DNA of 10,199 nt, taken from assembly GCA_003555385.1 (NCBI GenBank), contig PWHO01000202.1, positions 1 through 10,199 of the forward strand, in the 5' to 3' direction. Below are positions 1 to 7,762 of this stretch, one piece after another. How positions within the stretch are numbered: position 1 is the first letter of the stretch; each line of letters opens with the position of its first letter. This DNA is from Bacteroidales bacterium (GTDB lineage Bacteria; Bacteroidota; Bacteroidia; Bacteroidales; UBA7960). The notes beneath the pieces are model-generated. The model was not told the DNA's origin. It saw only the letters and a program-made list of their open reading frames with translations, and searched no databases. A program made the position numbers and the translations under genes.

Positions 1-1089
1 ACTTCTCAGTTTTGCAACTTCCCAGCCTGGCATATAGCAGTGCATCCTGTCTAAAAAAGCAGAATGATGAAATGTTTTGGGCAATGCTTCAAACAAGTCG
101 CTATGCTTAAGCATATATGGCACTGAATGTTCTGTGTTACCAATAAAAGCCATAGAAGCAGAAGCTCCAAAAACATCTTTACCACGTGAAAAAGTCTTAT
201 TTGCCATATAGTTTTGCATGATATCCTTTAGTTTGGGGTCGCCTTTTTTCCTGCTACCTGCAAATTCATCCATTGCAATTACATCCCAGTAACCTACAAG
301 TCCAATCCTTCCTGTAGTGTTGTTTACAAATAGGTTTGGTATGCTAACCTCACCACCGCTAACAAGTATGCCGTGTGGTGAAAGTTCTGTAAAAAGGTGT
401 GATTTCCCTGTACCTTTTGGCCCAAGCTCAATGAAGTTATAGTTGTTTTCACAAAAAGGTATCAGTCTTGATAACTGATTGAGTTTCGACCTGAAATTGA
501 ATTGCTCTGGAACAAGACCAATGCTTTGCATTAACAAATCCATCCATTCTTCTTTTGTAAATGCTGCCCTTTCTTTTTTATATTCATCAACATCTACATT
601 TGATAACTGAATAGGCTTTATGCTTTCAATAATCCAAGGAGAAACACCTTTTTCCTCACTTACAAAAAAAGATAAGGTTGTAATACACCAAACACCTGCT
701 GATAATAACTTGGGGTGTTCTTTAATTGTTTTTGTATCAACGAAAACTTTTTTAATATTTAAATTTCCAAAGGTTGCTTCATAAGTTCCTTTTGTTTCAT
801 TAAGGCTAACAGAAACTTTATCAATAATGCGATGAGAGTTTTTTTCTTTGATTGTTGATTTAACAATTTCAGCTTCATCCCTGTGAACAAAGTGTTTGGA
901 AATAACATTTCGCACTGTTTCCACGCCTTGTTGGATTGTTTCTTCATCGTCAGTAGCACAATATTGCCCAAGAAGATATTCTAAAACATACGTTGGAACA
1001 ATAGCATTACCTTTTACCAGTTTGGTAAGGTCTTTTCTGACTACTTTGCCAGCAAAATGCTGATTGATTTTTTTATCTAATTCGTTCAT
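1..1089 (-). CDS. brxL: BrxL, BREX AAA+ Lon-like protein (N-terminal 363 residues, truncated by window edge)
   Basis: This is the N-terminal part of BrxL, the BREX type 1 effector-side AAA+ ATPase, which forms MCM-like rings on DNA and has a Lon-type domain at its C-terminus. The reading frame is open for 363 codons to base 1, roughly half the usual family length, so the Lon-like part is outside. The opening residues (MNELDKKINQHFAGKVVRKD, then VLEYLLGQYCATDDE) match the BrxL N-terminal domain closely. Walker A is GPKGTGKS at about residues 222-229, and Walker B is in VIAMDEFAG near residue 268. An asparagine in FIGNTEH fits sensor 1, and the arginine of LDRMH near the window edge fits an arginine finger. 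The ATG lies 1 nt after the pglZ stop (TAGTATG), which indicates translational coupling and decides the start. It is intact as far as visible. Confidence 0.95.
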   Translation of the reverse strand, partial: MNELDKKINQHFAGKVVRKDLTKLVKGNAIVPTYVLEYLLGQYCATDDEETIQQGVETVRNVISKHFVHRDEAEIVKSTIKEKNSHRIIDKVSVSLNETKGTYEATFGNLNIKKVFVDTKTIKEHPKLLSAGVWCITTLSFFVSEEKGVSPWIIESIKPIQLSNVDVDEYKKERAAFTKEEWMDLLMQSIGLVPEQFNFRSKLNQLSRLIPFCENNYNFIELGPKGTGKSHLFTELSPHGILVSGGEVSIPNLFVNNTTGRIGLVGYWDVIAMDEFAGSRKKGDPKLKDIMQNYMANKTFSRGKDVFGASASMAFIGNTEHSVPYMLKHSDLFEALPKTFHHSAFLDRMHCYMPGWEVAKLRS

Positions 1090-1090
1090 A

Positions 1091-3598
1091 CTAAAAATCG
1101 TCAAAATCGTTTGTAAATGAAATATTAAGAGTATAATAGTATTCTTTATATTGTTTCCATTTGTTTGTACCTGCTACAGGTTCTTCAAGTATAAGTTTTA
1201 CTCTTTGATTTTTATATTTTCCACTGGCATTAGAACTAAGCTGGAATCTATGTTTAACTTCTCTCACTCTTTCAGTACCCTCCATTACATTAAAGTTATA
1301 TGTAAACAGGTCACTAAGAATTTCTCCATCTTCTGCATAAATAGCACTTCTTATCTGACGTGGGAAAACTTTATCACTAACTAATTCTGTTTGCAGAAAT
1401 GAAACTGCCAAAATATTTGTTGTTATTTTGTTTGTTGATTTTATAACATCAACATCTACCTGGGATGTTGTATCCTGACGTGTTCTGGTGACTTTTAACA
1501 GGGGGATAACGACTTCTTGAAGTGAAGCTCCACCATGAACATATCTTGACCCAGAACCCTTAATTCGTATCCTGTTAATTGATTTTGGAATTAATATTTC
1601 AGCATCACCTGAAATATTTAATTGTTTTGCTGTATAATGCTTGGTATTATTGTCACCTTTTAAGCTTTTTCCTATAATATACCTTCTTGATTCTTTCCAA
1701 ATATTGCCAGAGACATCTGCTATTGAGAAATCACTTTCTGCAAGTTCATTATGTTGGTAAAGAAAACCATGATCTGATGTTACAAATATGTTATTTCCAT
1801 TCATATTGGCAATTTTCTTGATCAAGTCCATTAAGTAATCTGTTTCCTGCTCTACTGCTTCAATAACTTTATCTTCAGATGTTTTGTCATCACCAACCTT
1901 ATCAATTCTATTGTGATATATGTATATTAAATCATATTGCTTTACAAACCCTCTTCCATCAGTTGACGAGTTCATCTTCATAAAATCTTCTGCATTAATT
2001 GCAGTTGCCCTTACTCCAGAAAATTGCTGTAAAATCTTGCTTCTTGCCTCTACTCCTTGGGTTGATAGATTATTAATTACAACATTTTCAGATTCCGGCT
2101 GTATGCTGATATTTTCATGCGGAAGCAATGCTGCCATTCCCAATTGGGTGTATGATGGAAGCATAGATACCATGTGTTTCAATTCACCTTCAAATCGTTT
2201 TTCTGATTGAATTTTTTTAAGATATTCATAACCGCACTCATATCTTAACCCATCAGATATGATAACAAATAATCTTTGTTGTTTTTCAATAAAAGGTTTT
2301 ACATGGTCGGTAAAAAATCTATGCTGAGATACCCAGAATTCATTATGCCAAGTTTCATTTGCATCAACAACTTTCTGCCAATTACTTCCATAACTTAGCA
2401 GCCAGTCATTACTATATACTTTTTCAACTTTTTCTGTTAATGGTTGCAATACTTTATTCTGCTTTGCTTTTCTGTAGTAAAATAAATATTTCCTATAATA
2501 ATAATCAACCTTGTAAAGGCTTTGAGCATATTTATTAATCCCATCAATCAGGGTTTCCATTTTTGTTTTACCTTCTTTCCTAATGCTTATTATCATTTGC
2601 ATAGCATATACTATGGCATGATAAAAGTCTACATAGTCCCTATACCAATATTTGTTTTCTCTTTGCTTTACAATTTGGTTTAACTTATCATTTGAAATTC
2701 CTTCATCACAAATCATTTTAACCAATTCAGAAATGATTCTTTTATCAATTAATTCAAATAAATCATCTTGAATTATCTCGTCAATGCTTCCCTCGTTAAG
2801 GATATCTTCAACTTGAAGGTCTTTAGCGATTCTGTTGGATAATAACCTATATGCTGACTGGTGTGATATTGAATCCTTCCATATATTTATAAGCAGCTTG
2901 GACTCTTTAGTAATGCCATTGCTTTTCCTTAAAGAGAAGTTTGCATTAAACACTTCGATAAGAAACTCATATATTGAAGGATTATCACTGGTATAGCCAT
3001 ATTGTCTGGATATTTCATTCCAATAGAAGTCTTTCAGGTTGTATCTTGCTAATTCTCTATCATATTTTTCATTGCCGTCATTAAATGCTGAGGCATGTGC
3101 CTGAATGAAAGAAACAAGGGTTAAATTATTCGTATTAAATAGAACTGACAACATTTTATACCTTATAGCTTGGTGGTCATCATCCTTATTTAAAAGTTCT
3201 TTTAAGTATGCCCTGCGTTCTTTGTTTTTGAAAAATTCAATATACTGGCTTATTAAATCAGTAAATTCAAATTCAAGTTCCAATTCCTGAGCATACATAG
3301 CCTCTTGCTTGGTTTTAAAGACATAATATGCCAGTTCCATATCAAGCAACCAATTATCAGTGTTTGCAGGTTTTATATATGGAAAATAAAGAAGAAATTT
3401 GGTGCTTGGCTTTTCTTTATTAGTGAGGTATTTAATATAAAACTCATTATTTTCCACAACAATCTTTTCAATATTATCAAGCTGCAACTCATTGAATTGC
3501 TCCCTGAGTTCTTTATTTTCATCGTACCAGAAAATGATACGATGCTTTGTAAATAATTTTGATAATGCCTCCTCTATTTTATTCATTGTTATTGTCAT
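1091..3598 (-). CDS. pglZ: PglZ, BREX type 1 alkaline-phosphatase-superfamily protein
   Basis: PglZ is a core BREX protein needed for phage resistance and for the PglX-dependent methylation system; its biochemical substrate in BREX is unsettled. At 835 residues it has normal family length. The N-terminus KHRIIFWYDE (about residues 19-28) is the typical PglZ opening. A long helical middle precedes the phosphatase-fold core, with candidate metal-site residues: D449 in VIISDGLRY, H562 in IYIYHNRID, D609 and H610 in TSDHGFLY, and H688 in YVHGGASLQEVV. The C-terminal 140 residues look beta-rich. The first ATG overlaps the upstream gene by 20 nt. A second ATG at 3586 (fifth codon) gives an 8-nt overlap (ATGAATAA) and a protein starting MNKIEEALSK, which looks more like other PglZ starts. 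Neither has a Shine-Dalgarno sequence, so the start is uncertain by four residues. Confidence 0.96.
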   Translation of the reverse strand: MTITMNKIEEALSKLFTKHRIIFWYDENKELREQFNELQLDNIEKIVVENNEFYIKYLTNKEKPSTKFLLYFPYIKPANTDNWLLDMELAYYVFKTKQEAMYAQELELEFEFTDLISQYIEFFKNKERRAYLKELLNKDDDHQAIRYKMLSVLFNTNNLTLVSFIQAHASAFNDGNEKYDRELARYNLKDFYWNEISRQYGYTSDNPSIYEFLIEVFNANFSLRKSNGITKESKLLINIWKDSISHQSAYRLLSNRIAKDLQVEDILNEGSIDEIIQDDLFELIDKRIISELVKMICDEGISNDKLNQIVKQRENKYWYRDYVDFYHAIVYAMQMIISIRKEGKTKMETLIDGINKYAQSLYKVDYYYRKYLFYYRKAKQNKVLQPLTEKVEKVYSNDWLLSYGSNWQKVVDANETWHNEFWVSQHRFFTDHVKPFIEKQQRLFVIISDGLRYECGYEYLKKIQSEKRFEGELKHMVSMLPSYTQLGMAALLPHENISIQPESENVVINNLSTQGVEARSKILQQFSGVRATAINAEDFMKMNSSTDGRGFVKQYDLIYIYHNRIDKVGDDKTSEDKVIEAVEQETDYLMDLIKKIANMNGNNIFVTSDHGFLYQHNELAESDFSIADVSGNIWKESRRYIIGKSLKGDNNTKHYTAKQLNISGDAEILIPKSINRIRIKGSGSRYVHGGASLQEVVIPLLKVTRTRQDTTSQVDVDVIKSTNKITTNILAVSFLQTELVSDKVFPRQIRSAIYAEDGEILSDLFTYNFNVMEGTERVREVKHRFQLSSNASGKYKNQRVKLILEEPVAGTNKWKQYKEYYYTLNISFTNDFDDF

Positions 3599-5618
3599 TT
3601 AAACGAAGCTGCTTGCCGGTTTGATTGTAATTTAGAGACTTGCTTTCACTATCACCAAGCTTATATGTTTTGGTGTTTCTTTTTTTTCCTACTTCAATAA
3701 AAGGAGGTGATTTGAGCATTTTTCTTAAAGTATTTTCATTTAATTGACCAGGCAAGATTTCTTTAATCTCTTTTACTGTTCTTGGCTTGTTGTTTTCCTT
3801 AAAAAGCTCAACAAGATTTTCTTTAGGAGTTTTTGGGTTAATATTATCCGTCTTATCAGGCTTATCTTCTTTTTGTATAGATCTTTTTTCTTCTTCCTTT
3901 TGTCCGTCTTTTTTGTCTTTTACAATAAATTGCTCATCTTTATCTTTTACTTTTGATTTTTCTCTATCAGAAATAGTAGTTTTATATGTTTTTATTGTTG
4001 TTATTTGCAATTTCTCGATAGCTAATTTATTGAGAATATTAATCTCACCTGGCTTAAGCAGGTTTTGAATTATTTCAAAGATAGTTCTTGGAATTGCAGA
4101 GAAACCATAAATTGCACCCCATAAGCCTAAGGCTATTGATTTATCTTTAATTTTATTGTTGTTTATTAAAAATTCAAGTTTTGTGAGGTCTTCCGGATTT
4201 AACAAAAAAGTTGCAAGACTTTTTAAAAATACATCACTTGTGTTTTGTATATTAAAGTTTGATGGCTTTCTCTTTAAAAGTTTATAAAGGCTGTTTAGAT
4301 ATTTTTTATCTTCTTTAGAAATATACTCTTCCCCGTACTCTTCTTTCAATAAACTTGCCATTGAATTAAGCAAATCAGCTTTTTTTTCGGCAATATTTAG
4401 GCCATTGTAAGAGCTATCATTGATTAATTTGTTTGCAATAATTAAGTATCGCTCCTTATCAAACTCACAATCAACTTTTATATCAAGTATTTCTCCGTTA
4501 TCCGAGAACTTATGCATTTCGGGCAGTTTATATTTCTGTTTAGCTTTAATTTTGTCCTTCAGCGAATTAATTTCATCAGTAAAGGACTTGAAGATTTTTT
4601 CAACTTCATTACTTAAAGGTTCCAACTTACTTTTTGATTTCTCTTCTTTAAGTTCTTTAAGCAACCTGCTTATATTATCAATAAAGCTATCTAAATTAAG
4701 AAAAATACCTGTTGATGATGATGCCTTTTCATAACTATCCGGAAGCTTACCTGAAGAAAATTCTTTGAACCAATCATATATGTTTTTTAGTGATGACGGC
4801 ATTTTTTTTTCGTTTGTTGCTAAAAAATGCTCAGTTATCATACTCTCTTTAAGTTTTTCAACTTCAGGCAAAAAGCTTCTAATGATTTCGACCTTACTTT
4901 CAAGATTGCTTATATTTTTAGTTATTACTGAATTATTAAAGTTATTATCTGACGAATTCATAACTAAATCGTTAAGCAAAGCTTTTGTGCCGTTGTACAA
5001 ATCCATTGTTAAGGCTTCAAGTTTAACCAGTTGTATCGGATAACTTTTAAGCCATCCATATAGGAATAAATATAGAAACCCTTTTAACTTATTTATTTTC
5101 TTGTCTTTTTCAATACAATTTTCGCAGAGCACAGAATCATTATCAGGTAAATCCTGTAAAGAGACAGCATTGCTGCTTATACTTTCCGAAATCAATTTAA
5201 ATGAATCATGATAATGTTCTACTAATTTGGTTTTAAGGTTTCTTTTTGAATCATTTATTGCTGTTTGCTTATCCTCCGGGTTATAAAAAATAAAGCAGGT
5301 TTTTTTTGACTCAAAATATATAGTATTTGAGTAAAGGTATGACTTATACGCACCATGATCATCAGTTTTCAAAAACTGTTTATCTAATTGGTTTTCATCA
5401 ACGCCTATATAAAAGATGAAATCGTTCGAATTGACAGGCTTATGGTCAATATGCACTATTTTATCAAATAGCAGTATTGAGTTTTTGAATTGGTTAAAAT
5501 CCAAGCTGTCAAAACTTTTCATACCAAACTGTCTTTTGGCATAGAAAGCATAAGGAGATATACTTTCAGTGGCAAAAATACTGTTAAAATTGAATGATCT
5601 TACTGGAATATAAAGCAT
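3579..5618 (-). CDS. Unknown 679-residue protein with charged linker and C-terminal winged helix
   Basis: I do not recognise this family. Residues 1-115 look like a mixed alpha/beta domain opening MLYIPVRSFNFNSIF. A single CENC pair (C165, C168) is followed by a hydrophobic helix (FLYLFLYGWLKSYPIQL, about 181-197), not clearly a membrane segment. Residues 200-365 are rich in predicted helix and coiled coil (for example LLKELKEEKSKSKLEPLSNE). A second helical region includes GLWGAIYGFSAIPRTIFE (498-515), which may be a conserved core motif. Residues 549-593 form a Lys/Glu/Asp linker, very likely disordered. Residues about 598-654 have the pattern of a winged helix (RTVKEIKEIL, then NENTLRKMLKSPPFIEV), suggesting nucleic-acid or protein docking. 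No Walker A, nuclease or methyltransferase motif is visible. The gene is very AT-rich, 11 nt downstream of the helicase gene, and overlaps pglZ. It may be the helicase's partner; that is inference. Confidence 0.9.
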   Translation of the reverse strand: MLYIPVRSFNFNSIFATESISPYAFYAKRQFGMKSFDSLDFNQFKNSILLFDKIVHIDHKPVNSNDFIFYIGVDENQLDKQFLKTDDHGAYKSYLYSNTIYFESKKTCFIFYNPEDKQTAINDSKRNLKTKLVEHYHDSFKLISESISSNAVSLQDLPDNDSVLCENCIEKDKKINKLKGFLYLFLYGWLKSYPIQLVKLEALTMDLYNGTKALLNDLVMNSSDNNFNNSVITKNISNLESKVEIIRSFLPEVEKLKESMITEHFLATNEKKMPSSLKNIYDWFKEFSSGKLPDSYEKASSSTGIFLNLDSFIDNISRLLKELKEEKSKSKLEPLSNEVEKIFKSFTDEINSLKDKIKAKQKYKLPEMHKFSDNGEILDIKVDCEFDKERYLIIANKLINDSSYNGLNIAEKKADLLNSMASLLKEEYGEEYISKEDKKYLNSLYKLLKRKPSNFNIQNTSDVFLKSLATFLLNPEDLTKLEFLINNNKIKDKSIALGLWGAIYGFSAIPRTIFEIIQNLLKPGEINILNKLAIEKLQITTIKTYKTTISDREKSKVKDKDEQFIVKDKKDGQKEEEKRSIQKEDKPDKTDNINPKTPKENLVELFKENNKPRTVKEIKEILPGQLNENTLRKMLKSPPFIEVGKKRNTKTYKLGDSESKSLNYNQTGKQLRLNDNNNE

Positions 5619-5629
5619 GTTTATTTGTT

Positions 5630-6739
5630 TTAAAATGGTAAATCATAATCACTATAATTACTTGAGGAATCATCTCTGGAAATGTTTCCGGAATGCATAT
5701 CGTCTGATTCATCTAATAAATTACGAATACTTTCAATGTATGGCGATAAATAGTTTGAATAAGATATTAACAAGGTTTCGCATGATCTTGTCATTGAAAC
5801 ATAAAGAGATGGCTTAAATTTATCAAAGCTAAGACTGCAATCAGGTAAAAACACATGTTGAAACTGTAGTCCTTTTGAACTGTGATATGTGATTATCTTA
5901 GGCACTATGGGAGAGTTAAACTCCAAGTCTGCTAATTCAATATCACCTGCCTCATAATCATTAATGCGTGCCTGAACATTTTGATTTTTATTCCGAAAAT
6001 ATTCGTACACTTCGTTTATATTTTTTCTGAAGGGTAGTAATATACCAACATGAGTTAATTGTTCTGTTTCAATTTTATTTATAATATAATCGTACTGTTC
6101 TTTGGGATTATTGAATTCCCTCAATATTGGTTTGTCTCCCCCTTCATCAGTGCAGTATCTTGATAAAGGATTATCGTCACCATTTTCAAGCAGCAATTCA
6201 GCAATTTCTGCAATTTTCTTCGGTAGTCTGTGATTGAGCATCAAATCAAAATGATAAGGGAAGTCTGCGTTATTACTTATTAACACATGCAAGTCAACAA
6301 TGTCCTCCCTGTTACCAAACCCCTTATAAATTTGTTGATTCTTGTCTCCGTATAGTATTAAAGCTGTATTTGCTTTGGATTTAAACTCATTGATTTCAGC
6401 ATTCGTAAAATCCTGTGCTTCATCAACAATTATATAATCGGCAGATGGCATATCTCTTCTTTTCCAGAGTTTATAATGCATAACCCTGTCACGGTTTATT
6501 TCAGCATTCTTAATTCCATCTTCAATAAAAATGCGCAATGCCTTAGTGTAAACAATTAAAAGGAAACTTCCCTTGTTGTTCGATTGAATGTCCTGAGCTT
6601 TCCAGATCGCAAGGTTTGTCTTTCCGCTTCCTGCGCAACCGGTTACAATGAAAGAAGACTCATCTGGTGCTCCACGCAATACATCAAGCTGATACTCGTC
6701 TAATTGATCTTCATCAATATGCCATGAATCTCCACTCAT
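5630..6739 (-). CDS. Compact UvrD/Rep-like superfamily 1 helicase or ATPase
   Basis: This is a 369-residue SF1 helicase-type ATPase expected to act on nucleic acid. The motif order is complete: Q-motif-like DEYQLDVL (14-21), Walker A GCAGSGKT (34-41), motif II VDEAQDF (105-111), motif III GDKNQQIYKG (131-140), motif IV NHRLPKKIAE (169-178), motif V TYHSSKGLQFQHVF (284-297) and motif VI LYVSMTRS (312-319). It is about half the size of UvrD or Rep, so the large 1B and 2B insertions must be missing or minimal. Such short forms may be translocases or switches and not processive helicases. Residues 345-369 are an acidic, serine-rich tail ending DYDLPF, very like the C-terminal tip of bacterial SSB. 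Its ATG follows the upstream stop by 2 nt (TAATTATG). GajB of Gabija is a superficially similar defence helicase, but no GajA partner is present. Confidence 0.92.
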   Translation of the reverse strand: MSGDSWHIDEDQLDEYQLDVLRGAPDESSFIVTGCAGSGKTNLAIWKAQDIQSNNKGSFLLIVYTKALRIFIEDGIKNAEINRDRVMHYKLWKRRDMPSADYIIVDEAQDFTNAEINEFKSKANTALILYGDKNQQIYKGFGNREDIVDLHVLISNNADFPYHFDLMLNHRLPKKIAEIAELLLENGDDNPLSRYCTDEGGDKPILREFNNPKEQYDYIINKIETEQLTHVGILLPFRKNINEVYEYFRNKNQNVQARINDYEAGDIELADLEFNSPIVPKIITYHSSKGLQFQHVFLPDCSLSFDKFKPSLYVSMTRSCETLLISYSNYLSPYIESIRNLLDESDDMHSGNISRDDSSSNYSDYDLPF

Positions 6740-6741
6740 AA

Positions 6742-7761
6742 TTATAGATTTTCAAGGTTAATAATTGTTTCTGAATTTGAATCATGATGGTGTAAGTGCT
6801 TTTTTACCACATTCTCTGAGCTGTTTGCATAACAATATGTGCATAAGTGATTGCAAGTGTTGTACATGCCCACATCTTTGCTAATAATGCATCCACAAAC
6901 TGCACGTTGTCCTTTATCTTTTAGCTTGGGATTTGGTTGATATTCGTCTTCGCTGAATAAAGTTGCCTGCTCCGCACCCTCATAGCCTAGAAAACTCATT
7001 AATTTTTTGTCTCTTCTAAACAATTTTACTATCAGCTCATCATCAATGCAACGATTATGCTTAATCCCAAACCTTTCAAGTTTGAATTCTTCAGCACAGG
7101 TGGATATATCATATCCCCAGTTTTTATTTAACCCTTGTAGCTCTTTTGCAAACTCTTCAACCTCTTTAACAGAAAACTCTCTTGCCGAAGTTGCCTTAAG
7201 GTTATTTTGCACCTTTCTGTAGGCTTTAATATCTGCAAAACTAATTACTAACTTTTCAATGAATCCTAAAAGCTCATCACCAATTGTTTTAATTCTCTGT
7301 AAGAGAGTTTTTATGCTGAGGTTTTCAGTAAGTATTAGTGGGTCAAAGCGCCATATAACTCTTTGTTTTCCTATCTGTTTTGATAATTCCTGAAAATTGA
7401 CAATTCGTTTGTCTAATGAAGGTACGTTAGGTTCCAATCCTTCGGCCTCATAATCATTTAGAGTATATTGAAAATAATAACCAACACCCTGTTCATCAAG
7501 CAATGGAAGGTGCTTCATAATTGGGCTTGCGTTTTTTGTCCAAAATACTATTAGGCGAGTATCCTTAAATCCGACATATTGGAGTTTGCGGTTAAAAGGA
7601 TTAATCCATGCCAGATGACCTTTTTCATAACGATTAAAAAACCATTTACTGTGGAATGCCGGTATATCAGTTGATCTGCTGGCAGAAATAATTTCCGGAA
7701 ATATTGCTTCAACTCTATTTCCATCATCATTGATTATAAACTCTTTTTTCCATGATTTCAT
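6742..7761 (-). CDS. DUF1848 family protein, radical-SAM-like cysteine cluster
   Basis: This matches the DUF1848 family, whose activity is not known to me. Its features suggest a radical-SAM-related Fe-S enzyme. The N-terminal signature IISASRSTDIPAFHSKWF (residues 25-41) is the family hallmark, followed by FWTKN (73-77) and WRFDPLI (137-143), which resemble barrel strands. The C-terminal cysteine block has C289 and C291 (CGC), then C303, C307 and C310 in the pattern CxxxCxxCYAN, as in radical-SAM 4Fe-4S sites but located at the C-terminus. A histidine-rich tail follows (H322, H324-H326). Length (339 residues) appears normal and all expected cysteines are present, so the protein is probably active. 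The ATG is 1 nt after the methyltransferase stop (TAATATG). The tight pairing with a methyltransferase-fold protein suggests joint action on a nucleic-acid substrate, which is inference. Confidence 0.88.
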   Translation of the reverse strand: MKSWKKEFIINDDGNRVEAIFPEIISASRSTDIPAFHSKWFFNRYEKGHLAWINPFNRKLQYVGFKDTRLIVFWTKNASPIMKHLPLLDEQGVGYYFQYTLNDYEAEGLEPNVPSLDKRIVNFQELSKQIGKQRVIWRFDPLILTENLSIKTLLQRIKTIGDELLGFIEKLVISFADIKAYRKVQNNLKATSAREFSVKEVEEFAKELQGLNKNWGYDISTCAEEFKLERFGIKHNRCIDDELIVKLFRRDKKLMSFLGYEGAEQATLFSEDEYQPNPKLKDKGQRAVCGCIISKDVGMYNTCNHLCTYCYANSSENVVKKHLHHHDSNSETIINLENL

Positions 7762-7762
7762 A

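Noticed and set aside
759..971. 70-codon minus-strand frame inside brxL
   Set aside because: It is in a different frame from the BrxL sequence, whose N-terminal domain reads through this region without interruption.
1091..1114. PglZ ends in NDFDDF, similar at a glance to an SSB tip
   Set aside because: It lacks the Pro-Phe end that defines the SSB tip; an acidic-aromatic ending alone is too weak.
3885..3925. T-rich plus-strand tract resembling a terminator tail
   Set aside because: It encodes the Lys/Glu linker of the 679-residue protein on the other strand, and I see no adjacent stem.
3579..6739. Helicase plus large partner as a Gabija-type pair
   Set aside because: The large partner has no Walker A and no TOPRIM-like acidic motifs expected of GajA, so only the helicase half is similar.
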